Positions 1 through 6,144 of a stretch of 8,754 nt of DNA are shown here, one piece after another (within the stretch, counting starts at the first letter, position 1; every line of letters begins with the position of its first letter). This stretch comes from an uncultured Planctomycetota bacterium (GTDB lineage Bacteria > Planctomycetota > Planctomycetia > Pirellulales > UBA1268). The stretch covers positions 1-8,754 of the forward strand of contig CAJQGO010000242.1 in NCBI GenBank assembly GCA_905477565.1, given 5' to 3'. The notes below the pieces were generated by a model. That model was given only the letters and a program-made list of their open reading frames with translations. It had not been told where the DNA came from and made no database searches. The translations under genes and the position numbers were made by a program.

Positions 1-51
1 CAACGTCTATCTATCGAAGGCGCCCTTCTCTGCCGGGTTTTCGCCAGAGGC

Positions 52-82
52 TTGACCTCTCCCTGATAAATCTCGCTACACT
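52..82 (+). promoter_or_regulatory. possible sigma70-type promoter for holA-purB
   Basis: TTGACC at 52-57 resembles a -35 box, and TACACT at 77-82 resembles a -10 box (4 of 6 consensus positions). The 19-base spacer is slightly long. The pair sits about 40 bases upstream of the holA start, a sensible distance for the first gene of a short operon. A short inverted repeat, AGAGG (46-50) and CCTCT (56-60), overlaps the -35 box and could be an operator, but it could equally be chance. This is inferred from sequence alone. Confidence 0.3.
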
Positions 83-111
83 GCGTATGAGGGATTTTCT
101 TTCATTCCCAG

Positions 112-117
112 AGGAGG
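112..117 (+). promoter_or_regulatory. ribosome binding site of holA
   Basis: AGGAGG is a full-consensus Shine-Dalgarno sequence, ending six bases before the GTG at 124. It fixes the non-ATG start of holA, since no ATG near it in the same frame has a comparable site. Confidence 0.75.
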
Positions 118-123
118 AGACCA

Positions 124-1248
124 GTGGCAAAAAAAACGGCGGGAGTGCTGGGACTGGATCTGCTGCTCAATCCGAAAAACCTCAAAAATCTGATCATTGG
201 AGGGGACAGTAAGCCATCAATGGTTGTGCTCGTTGGTGATGATCAGTTTGTGAATCGCCTGATCCTATCTCGGCTACGAAAGTGCATACACCCGGACGAA
301 GATGACACTTCATGGGCATGCCGTGAATTCTCAGGTGACGATCAGCCTGACCCAAGAGATATTCTTGACGAAGTTGCAACAGTCCCAATGTTTAGTGATG
401 CAGCACGAATTGCTATCGTTCGACAAGCTGATTCATTTGTTTCAGCGCATCGAGAAATTCTTGAACGTGTTGCAAGTCAAAAACCCGGTCCCGATGGATT
501 CCTTATTCTCGAAATGCGAAGTTTTCCTTCCAACACCCGGCTAGCGAAAGCGGTTCATAAACACGGGCTCGCTATTACCACTTCAACACCTCCCCGATTC
601 GACCTTACAAAATGGCTTCGCCAATGGGCGCGAGAAGCACACTCAATTGATTTGCCCGCAGCAACAGCAGGCACGATACTCGAACGTCTCGGTAACGAAC
701 TTGGTCAAATCGATCAGGCTCTCACAACCTTCGCGTCAGCCTTACCTCAGGAAGGAAACCGGACACTTCTGCCAGAAATGGTTGATTCACTCGAGGGTAT
801 GGGGAACCAACGAACCGTCTGGGAAATGGTTGACGCAGCGGCGGCAGGTCGAACGACTGAAGCCATCTCGCTCCTTGACAAGCTTTTGCAATCTGGCGAA
901 AGCCCTATTGGACTGACTGCTCAGGCAGCAACCGTACTTCGACGCTATTCGACAGCAGCACGATTGCTAGGAGGCCCCAAACGTCCAGCCAGTCTTGCCG
1001 CGGCACTGAAAGAGGCCGGTGTCGCGAGCTGGCCAAAAGCCATGAACCAGGCTGAAATGGCATTACGGAGTCTTGGTAGCCATCGATGTCGCCAACTCCC
1101 AAACTGGCTGGAGTCTCTTGATCGATCACTGAAAGCGGAAGCATCTCGAGGCCCACGAGCAAGGCTAGCTATTGAGCGTTTCTTCTGCATGATGTCAACA
1201 TCGACCGAAAAGCCACAGAAGCAACCCAAGAACCGAACACACTCTTAA
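124..1248 (+). CDS. holA: DNA polymerase III, delta subunit (clamp loader)
   Basis: The delta subunit is the clamp-loader 'wrench' that opens the beta sliding clamp, so that the loader can place it on primed DNA. The 374-residue product has the layout and roughly the length of the family (about 340 residues). An N-terminal RecA-like fold starts at 'MVVLVGDDQF' (33-42) and lacks a Walker A loop, as expected for delta. The segment 'VPMFSDAARIAIVRQAD' (87-103) matches the family's clamp-binding 'PLF...R' region. 'RLGNELGQIDQAL' (188-200) corresponds to the 'GNDL..L..EL' motif. 'GRTTEAISLLDKLLQSGESP' (242-261) and 'RGPRARLAIERFF' (342-354) belong to the C-terminal collar domain. The Lys-rich tail after residue 355 is probably disordered. 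The GTG start is supported by a consensus ribosome binding site. purB follows within about 12 bases, so the two are probably cotranscribed. The sequence is divergent from the E. coli protein, but the assignment is secure by motif order. Confidence 0.88.
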   Translation: MAKKTAGVLGLDLLLNPKNLKNLIIGGDSKPSMVVLVGDDQFVNRLILSRLRKCIHPDEDDTSWACREFSGDDQPDPRDILDEVATVPMFSDAARIAIVRQADSFVSAHREILERVASQKPGPDGFLILEMRSFPSNTRLAKAVHKHGLAITTSTPPRFDLTKWLRQWAREAHSIDLPAATAGTILERLGNELGQIDQALTTFASALPQEGNRTLLPEMVDSLEGMGNQRTVWEMVDAAAAGRTTEAISLLDKLLQSGESPIGLTAQAATVLRRYSTAARLLGGPKRPASLAAALKEAGVASWPKAMNQAEMALRSLGSHRCRQLPNWLESLDRSLKAEASRGPRARLAIERFFCMMSTSTEKPQKQPKNRTHS

Positions 1249-1260
1249 CAAAGGCTAGTG

Positions 1261-2712
1261 ATGACTGAAAAAATGGTGAACGAGCAATCCGAGGGAACTG
1301 AACGGTGGGGCAATCCATTAGCCGACCGTTATGCCTCGAAAGAGATGGCATATATTTGGAGTGATCGGCATCGATATGGGTTATGGCGAAGAATGTGGCT
1401 CGCACTTGCTGAGGCAGAAGCTGAGATGGGATTACCCATAACGCCCTCCCAGCTTGATCAGATGAGGTCACATCTAGACACCATTGACTTTGCGAAAGCG
1501 GCCGCATTCGAACGCCAAACACGACATGATGTATTCGCTCACCTTCATACCTTCGGAGAAGACTGCCCCGAAGCCAAGCCTATTATGCACCTTGGGGCAA
1601 CAAGTGCCTATGTTACAGACAACACCGATCTTTTCTTAATTCGTGAATCACTCGACCTAGTAACAGCACGTTTGGCAACTGTCATTGAAAGGCTGGCAAG
1701 CAAAGCACGTGAAACCAAGTCAATAATCTGTCTTGGGCGTACGCACCTACAGCCAGCTCAACCAACTACCATAGGAAAGCGGATCTGCCTCTGGATTCTT
1801 GACCTCCTTCTCGACCTCGAGGAACTCCATCATCGACGTGCGCACCTGTGTGCCCGTGGCGTGAAAGGCACAACTGGTACACAAGCTAGTTTCCTTGAGT
1901 TGTTTGACGGAGACCACGAGAAAGTACGACACCTTGATGAACTTGTTTCGAAAAAAATGGGTTTTGAGAAATCGTTTCCAGTCACCGGACAGACATACCC
2001 TCGGAAAATTGATTCCCAAGTTCTGGCAACTCTTGGTGGCATTGCAGAATCGTCCCACAAAGCTGGGAACGATCTTCGAATTGCAGCGGCATGGGGTGAA
2101 CTCGAAGAGCCTTTTGAAACTGATCAAGTTGGATCATCTGCAATGCCGTACAAGAGAAATCCAATGAGGGCGGAACGAATGTGCGGCCTAAGTCGGTTTA
2201 CCATGGGTCTTCAGCAGACGGCTAGCCAAACGGCTGCAGTGCAGTGGTACGAGCGAACACTCGACGACTCGGCTCCTCGCCGCCTCGTACTACCACAGGC
2301 TTTTCTTGCAACGGATGCGGTACTCGTGATCTATTCAAACATCGCTGGCGGACTTGTTGTCCTTCCTGGAAGCATTCGTCGCAACCTTGAGCAGCATATT
2401 CCATTCTTGGCTAGTGAACGCCTCTTGATGGCTGCAACAACTGCCGGAGGTGATCGACAAGAACTTCATGAAGCCATTCGTCGCCACAGCCACGCAGCCA
2501 CAGCAGGCATCCGCGATGGTCATGATAACGATCTGGTTGAACGCCTCGCCGAAGATCCGCTTTTTAAGAACGTTGATCTACAAGCTGCACTGACAATAGA
2601 AGGCCTTGAGGGACGCGCTGTTACTCAGGTTGATGAGTTTCTCGATGGCCCAGTGAAAGAAGCTTTAAAGAACTGTCCTGAACGGACTGACGAAAGCGAA
2701 CTGCGCGTGTAA
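1261..2712 (+). CDS. purB: adenylosuccinate lyase, animal-like type
   Basis: PurB cleaves SAICAR to AICAR and adenylosuccinate to AMP, each with release of fumarate, in the cytoplasm as a homotetramer. I chose the ATG at 1261 because AAAGG (1250-1254) lies six bases before it; the GTG at 1258 or the ATG at 1273 are possible. From 1261 the product has 483 residues. The fumarate-lyase signature 'GSSAMPYKRNP' (291-301) carries the Ser loop with the catalytic base. 'TRHDVFAH' (87-94), 'HLGATSAYVTDNTD' (110-123) and 'GRTHLQPAQPTT' (159-170, with the catalytic His at 162) are the other active-site segments. 'GVKGTTGTQASF' (200-211) and 'WYERTLDDSAPRR' follow the pattern of vertebrate ADSL, and the length is close to the 484 residues of the human enzyme; Bacillus and E. 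coli PurB are shorter (about 430-456). All key residues are present, so the enzyme should be active. It lies just downstream of holA and converges on flhB, with five bases between the stop codons. Confidence 0.95.
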   Translation: MTEKMVNEQSEGTERWGNPLADRYASKEMAYIWSDRHRYGLWRRMWLALAEAEAEMGLPITPSQLDQMRSHLDTIDFAKAAAFERQTRHDVFAHLHTFGEDCPEAKPIMHLGATSAYVTDNTDLFLIRESLDLVTARLATVIERLASKARETKSIICLGRTHLQPAQPTTIGKRICLWILDLLLDLEELHHRRAHLCARGVKGTTGTQASFLELFDGDHEKVRHLDELVSKKMGFEKSFPVTGQTYPRKIDSQVLATLGGIAESSHKAGNDLRIAAAWGELEEPFETDQVGSSAMPYKRNPMRAERMCGLSRFTMGLQQTASQTAAVQWYERTLDDSAPRRLVLPQAFLATDAVLVIYSNIAGGLVVLPGSIRRNLEQHIPFLASERLLMAATTAGGDRQELHEAIRRHSHAATAGIRDGHDNDLVERLAEDPLFKNVDLQAALTIEGLEGRAVTQVDEFLDGPVKEALKNCPERTDESELRV

Positions 2713-2717
2713 TCACA

Positions 2718-3428
2718 CTACCTATTACGCTGCCACCGCACCTTTGGATCTGCTCGCAGGCCCTTTAACTCTTCACGCAACTCATTCGGAGTCATCCGAA
2801 TCTTTCTTTCAAAACGGAATCGCTGGAGCCACCAATCCATAGCAGAGACAATGCTTGCGACTGCCAGCATGCCCCACAGATAATTCACAGCTGCAGACAG
2901 CACTTCACTACCCTGCCCTGCCCCACGACCGAGACGCACCGGCAAATCACCCAGAACAACAATGAGCGGACCTGCCAATAACCAAGCCGCAGTGACAAGA
3001 ACAGCAAAACCAACAAAAGAAAGCACGGCCCGAACAACAGTGGCCGCGGAGACAATACGTTGTAAACCAATGCTCGGGTCAATCCGCTCAAACCGAAAAA
3101 CAAGGCGGTCAATTCGCCATGCCGCACCGTCAAAAAGTGTACGGACTAGCAACAGAACACCGAGAGCAAGTACGACAACAACAATTGTCGGAAAAATGAG
3201 TGGTAGAAAAATATGATACGTCCCACCCTGTCCAGTCATTTGAATATTTTCAATTGCAGCGACTGCAGCTGAGACTGTCGCACGAAACCAAATTGGCAGT
3301 GCAACCAAAACCACGGCTGCCATAGCAGGCCACCCCAACACAGCACCCGTTGGAGCCAGTCCTTTATTCCGAGCGTCCTCTCTGCGGCGAGGCGTGGCAG
3401 GAAGGGTTCGATCATGACTTTCACTCAC
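2718..3428 (-). CDS. flhB: flagellar export gate protein FlhB, lacking the C-terminal autocleavage domain
   Basis: FlhB wraps the FliPQR pore in the inner membrane, and its cytoplasmic domain normally cleaves itself at NPTH to switch export from rod/hook to filament proteins. The start is the GTG at 3428, with GGGAGG eight bases upstream. The protein then opens 'MSESHDRTLPATPRRREDAR', the usual FlhB start ('T..ATP+R...AR..G'). It has 236 residues, against about 350-380 for the family. Hydrophobic helices lie near 34-50, 78-97, 134-158 and 178-197, the four membrane segments of FlhB. 'ERKIRMTPNELREELKGLRA' (207-226) and 'DPKVRW' match the start of the cytoplasmic linker ('K+MS+QE++DE.K..EGDP'). 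A TAG stop then removes everything that follows, including NPTH. The last gene of the series, it begins four bases after fliR and ends five bases from the purB stop. The membrane half is well conserved, so this is probably an expressed variant rather than a decayed gene. Confidence 0.87.
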   Translation of the reverse strand: MSESHDRTLPATPRRREDARNKGLAPTGAVLGWPAMAAVVLVALPIWFRATVSAAVAAIENIQMTGQGGTYHIFLPLIFPTIVVVVLALGVLLLVRTLFDGAAWRIDRLVFRFERIDPSIGLQRIVSAATVVRAVLSFVGFAVLVTAAWLLAGPLIVVLGDLPVRLGRGAGQGSEVLSAAVNYLWGMLAVASIVSAMDWWLQRFRFERKIRMTPNELREELKGLRADPKVRWQRNR

Positions 3429-3432
3429 TGAC

Positions 3433-4308
3433 TCAACCTCCCGCCTCAACAGCACCGTGACTGGCTGCAGGATAGACCGAATCTGCTGATTCAAAACTAG
3501 CTTCGAATGGAGCGCGGAGAATTTCCCCTGCATGACCAGCCCACTGCTGACTTCCAACAATCAGGCCACCGAGCATCACGGCAGCTGCGATACCCTGCAG
3601 AAGTCCCGGGCCAGGCGTAACCGCTATAGAACGCATACAGATTGTTGCCGTCAGATGTGCTGTTATCACGGCAACCAGAATAGGAGCGGAAATCATGAGC
3701 GCCAGCTGAAGGCAAAGAGATGGCAACTCGATCAACCTCATTACAATTGGCACTCCGAGTAATTCAGTTGTTCCAGCAAGTGCACCTACAGGCATCTGCA
3801 GGAAACTATCGATTAATCCTGCAACTACTAACTGTTGGCCGCCGGCTACGACAAACGAGGCAAGGCCTACCCATCCACAAAGACGGGCGACACCAGGGCC
3901 TCCACTACCGCCCGGCGTAAAAACATCTGCCCAATTTAGTCCTGCGACATTGGCAAACACACTACCCACAGACTCGAAAACTGTAGCCAGAAAGCTTATC
4001 GACAAACCAAGACAGCCACCGACAAGTAGTTCTGAAAATACCATAGGGAAAAACAATTCTTCGGTCACGTTCTGCACCTGCACCACGGAGATCGCTACTG
4101 GCGCAGCGGCAAGACCAAGAATAAAAAGAATCGCAAGTCGAAGATGAACAGTCCCACCCGGAAAAAGCCGCATACCACCGCCGAGTAAAACACCAGCAAT
4201 GCGAGCCAGGACTCCGGCAGATACAAACAACGTTGACTCCGAAAACAAGTCGAAGAACCCTAGGTTGGCTACTGATTCGGTGGCCAGCAAAACACACGTC
4301 AATGTCAT
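3433..4308 (-). CDS. fliR: flagellar export gate protein FliR
   Basis: FliR is one copy of the FliP5-FliQ4-FliR1 pore, the channel through which unfolded flagellar proteins cross the inner membrane. The 291-residue product is slightly longer than the usual ~260 and is almost entirely hydrophobic, with helices near 25-45, 57-77, 86-108, 145-168, 188-227 and 235-252. 'SELLVGGCLGLSISF' (92-106) followed by 'FESVGSVFANVAGLNWADVF' (111-130) and 'TPG' corresponds to the family's 'E...G...G.....F....AG.....G.....DP' stretch. 'QLALMISAPILVAVITAHLT' (201-220) matches the last conserved helix pair. The C-terminal ~30 residues are polar and poorly conserved, and their codons carry the flhB ribosome binding site. 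The start ATG has GAGGAG overlapping the fliQ stop, about a dozen bases upstream, so translation is probably coupled to fliQ. Confidence 0.9.
   Translation of the reverse strand: MTLTCVLLATESVANLGFFDLFSESTLFVSAGVLARIAGVLLGGGMRLFPGGTVHLRLAILFILGLAAAPVAISVVQVQNVTEELFFPMVFSELLVGGCLGLSISFLATVFESVGSVFANVAGLNWADVFTPGGSGGPGVARLCGWVGLASFVVAGGQQLVVAGLIDSFLQMPVGALAGTTELLGVPIVMRLIELPSLCLQLALMISAPILVAVITAHLTATICMRSIAVTPGPGLLQGIAAAVMLGGLIVGSQQWAGHAGEILRAPFEASFESADSVYPAASHGAVEAGG
3437..3442 (-). promoter_or_regulatory. ribosome binding site that sets the flhB start
   Basis: GGGAGG lies inside the last codons of fliR, eight bases before the GTG at 3428. It rules out a longer product reading back to 3560, which would overlap fliR by over 120 bases and add an N-terminal stretch unlike FlhB. 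Confidence 0.75.
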
Positions 4309-4326
4309 GAGGAACCAAGACTCCTC

Positions 4327-4581
4327 TTAAGGCGAAAGAACACTAGCCTGAAAAAGGCTCACAAATCGTTCGATCATCCAACCACCTGTTATAAATATGA
4401 CGGCCACCATGACCACAAGCCGTGGAACCATACCAATGAGCGGCTCGTGGATTCCGGTAGCTGACTGCAGAACACCAACCACCAAAGCCACGGACAGGCC
4501 AGCCAAAAGAGCCGGAGCCAGCAGCAAGCCGCCTTCGATGAGTGAAGACCGAACGAGTGAAACAAGATCAAAGCTTGCCAT
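4327..4581 (-). CDS. fliQ: flagellar export gate protein FliQ
   Basis: FliQ is the small two-helix subunit, present in four copies, that packs around FliP and FliR at the base of the export pore. At 84 residues it has the expected size (about 89). Two hydrophobic hairpin helices lie at about 14-40 and 55-77. The loop between them, 'VLQSATGIHEPLIGMVPRL' (37-55), matches the family's 'LQA.TQI.E.TL.F.PK+', keeping Gln39, Glu46 and Pro53. AGGAAG lies six bases before the ATG. fliR follows after 18 bases, and fliP ends 58 bases before it, the largest gap in this gene series. Confidence 0.92.
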   Translation of the reverse strand: MASFDLVSLVRSSLIEGGLLLAPALLAGLSVALVVGVLQSATGIHEPLIGMVPRLVVMVAVIFITGGWMIERFVSLFQASVLSP

Positions 4582-4639
4582 ACAACACTTCCTGAAAACT
4601 GTCAGACCAGAGTGACGAAAACAATAGAGCCGCGGAAAA

Positions 4640-5515
4640 CTATGAAGTATTCAGGCGAACCCCGTCGAGCAACCCCCGAACAACAAGTGACCAGCCATCC
4701 GCCATGACAAAAACGAGTAGCTTCAACGGCAAAGAAACGATCGTAGGCGGCAACATGACAAGACCCGTTGAGACAACCAGCGTTGCAACAACGCAATCAA
4801 GAACAAGAAATGGCAACAAGATACGAAAGCCGATCATAAATGCGACCTCCAGTTCACTCACAAGAAAAGCTGGCAGGAGAACCTCGGTAGGGATTTCGTC
4901 ATAACTATCTACTTGCTTCATGCCGCCCGGGTGTCGCTGAAGAAACAACGCAACCGTGTCACGATTATCCGCTTCCTCTATCTGATATGCCATCCATCGC
5001 CGAACCGGAAGACTTCCACGTTCCAGCGCTTCCTGAAGAGTAATTTCTCCTGCCTGATAGGGCTCAATCCCTGCTTGATAGGCAGTGGTCCAAATTGGCC
5101 ACATCACAAGTGCGGACAGAAACAATGCCAGCGATGTAATAATTTGGGTTGAGGGAAGATTCACAGTACCGATAGCCTGCCTTGTGAGTGACAAGACGAC
5201 CGACATTCGAACAAAGCATGTTGTCATGAGTAAGAGCGCTGGTGCCAGACTCATCACTCCGAATGTCAATGCCGCTGGCAGGAGACGATCGGCCCAACGA
5301 CGATCAAGGAAACCTGTTATGACTCCAGGTAATTGATCTTCATTCGATGGCAAAACACCCTCGGCAGTGCCTCCGGCATCGGGGCCGCCATCCACTGTTT
5401 CCGACTGCAACGGATCAGCAACCGGCTGAATTTCTTGAGCCTTGGAACCTGATGCAATTAGAGCCAGCACCAGAGCGAGGATAATTTTTTTTAATCTCAA
5501 CTCGGAGGCAGTCAT
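4640..5515 (-). CDS. fliP: flagellar export pore protein FliP
   Basis: FliP forms the pentameric core of the export pore. The 291-residue product begins with a cleavable signal peptide (K9-K10, hydrophobic 11-21, likely cut after 'GSKA' near 26), as in enterobacterial FliP. The mature part starts with an acidic, probably disordered stretch (27-64) that makes the protein about 45 residues longer than the E. coli one. Family motifs follow: 'SLAPALLLMTTCFVRMSVVL' (89-108), 'AIGTVNLPSTQI' (114-125), 'EITLQEALERGSLPVRRWM' (157-175), 'LLPAFLVSELEVAFMIGF' (213-230) and 'LPLKLLVFVMADGWSLVV' (262-279). The loop preceding the last motif reads 'GLVMLPP' (251-257), whereas enterobacterial FliP has three Met residues there. 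The ATG shares its A with the TAA stop of fliO, so translation is coupled. Confidence 0.96.
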   Translation of the reverse strand: MTASELRLKKIILALVLALIASGSKAQEIQPVADPLQSETVDGGPDAGGTAEGVLPSNEDQLPGVITGFLDRRWADRLLPAALTFGVMSLAPALLLMTTCFVRMSVVLSLTRQAIGTVNLPSTQIITSLALFLSALVMWPIWTTAYQAGIEPYQAGEITLQEALERGSLPVRRWMAYQIEEADNRDTVALFLQRHPGGMKQVDSYDEIPTEVLLPAFLVSELEVAFMIGFRILLPFLVLDCVVATLVVSTGLVMLPPTIVSLPLKLLVFVMADGWSLVVRGLLDGVRLNTS

Positions 5516-6144
5516 TACGCCACCTCAGACTGATGTGAACGAACAGATCTACTTTCATCTTCTTTCTGAACCGACTCAAGAACATGAGAAACATCAGCGC
5601 CACTCGAATCATTACCAGTCATTGAATGGCTCGCCAAAGATCGGAGAGTCTGTTCTCCACGACAGGCTGCAGCAATCCATTCTGTAGCGAGAGGGTCATC
5701 AAGTTCCGAGAGCGTCTTCGGACCACCACTTCCTACACTCACCAAAAGCGTCTTCGGTCCGAAACGTACAACTCTCACTGGTTGCCCTCCGCCTAGCGTT
5801 GCTTCGCCAAGCAACTCAAACACATCACTAGGCATCTTAAAGACTGTCCGGCGACTAATGAGCCGAATGCCGACCAACACAATTCCAGCAAAACCAACCA
5901 CGGCCCACGCCTTCCAGTCAAAAGCCACCTCGCTGTTCCAGGCAAGGTCACTTGACCGCTCGGAAGGTTGACTTGCCGAAGTTCCTTCCAAAGAAAGTGG
6001 AATACTAGGCAAACTACCGATCGTCCTGGGGGCGTCAGGCGCGTCATCTGCACACATCGCAGCAGGAGCAGAAACGGACATTACCACAATAAAAATATGG
6101 ACCAACCACTTCTCGTAAAAAGAAAAAGCTTTCATAGGGCTCAC
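5515..6144 (-). CDS. fliO: flagellar biosynthesis protein FliO
   Basis: FliO is a membrane scaffold that helps assemble the FliP ring; it is found in flagella but not in virulence type III systems. The 209-residue product has a signal peptide (hydrophobic 15-29, likely cleavage after 'AMCA' at 32), a low-complexity Ser/Pro-rich periplasmic segment, one membrane helix at about 79-95, and a cytoplasmic FliO core. In the core, 'FELLGEATLGGGQPVRVVRF' (109-128), 'GPKTLLVSVG' and 'PKTLSELDDP' match the family pattern '.ll...LG....l.lV+.G.+.LLvGv......L.el'. The C-terminal 60 residues are Ser-rich and charged, with no recognised fold. The GTG start at 6144 overlaps the fliF stop (TAGTG) and has GAGG four bases upstream; the ATG at 6135 is an alternative. 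Position between fliF and fliP supports the call, since FliO is poorly conserved. Confidence 0.83.
   Translation of the reverse strand: MSPMKAFSFYEKWLVHIFIVVMSVSAPAAMCADDAPDAPRTIGSLPSIPLSLEGTSASQPSERSSDLAWNSEVAFDWKAWAVVGFAGIVLVGIRLISRRTVFKMPSDVFELLGEATLGGGQPVRVVRFGPKTLLVSVGSGGPKTLSELDDPLATEWIAAACRGEQTLRSLASHSMTGNDSSGADVSHVLESVQKEDESRSVRSHQSEVA

Noticed and set aside
1..66. C-terminal end of an upstream + strand gene (frame open to a TGA at 64-66)
   Set aside because: About 21 codons with no recognisable motif; open frames of this length are common by chance, and the possible promoter lies within it.
1747..2127. 126-codon antisense frame inside purB
   Set aside because: It is opposite a strongly conserved gene, the product resembles no family I know, and it has no FlhB-like motif; it is a shadow of purB codon use.
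2705..2730. Imperfect inverted repeat GCGTGTAAT ... ATTACGC across the two stop codons as a shared terminator
   Set aside because: The stem has a two-base bulge and is short, and there is no T-tract on either side; it is not enough to call a terminator.
3429..3560. A longer FlhB starting at 3560
   Set aside because: It would overlap fliR by over 120 bases, adds residues unlike FlhB, and has no better ribosome binding site; the GTG at 3428 with GGGAGG gives the standard FlhB N-terminus.
4591..4655. CCTGAA / TTCAGG arms around the fliP-fliQ gap as a regulatory hairpin
   Set aside because: Six-base arms more than 50 bases apart, one of them inside fliP, are expected by chance.
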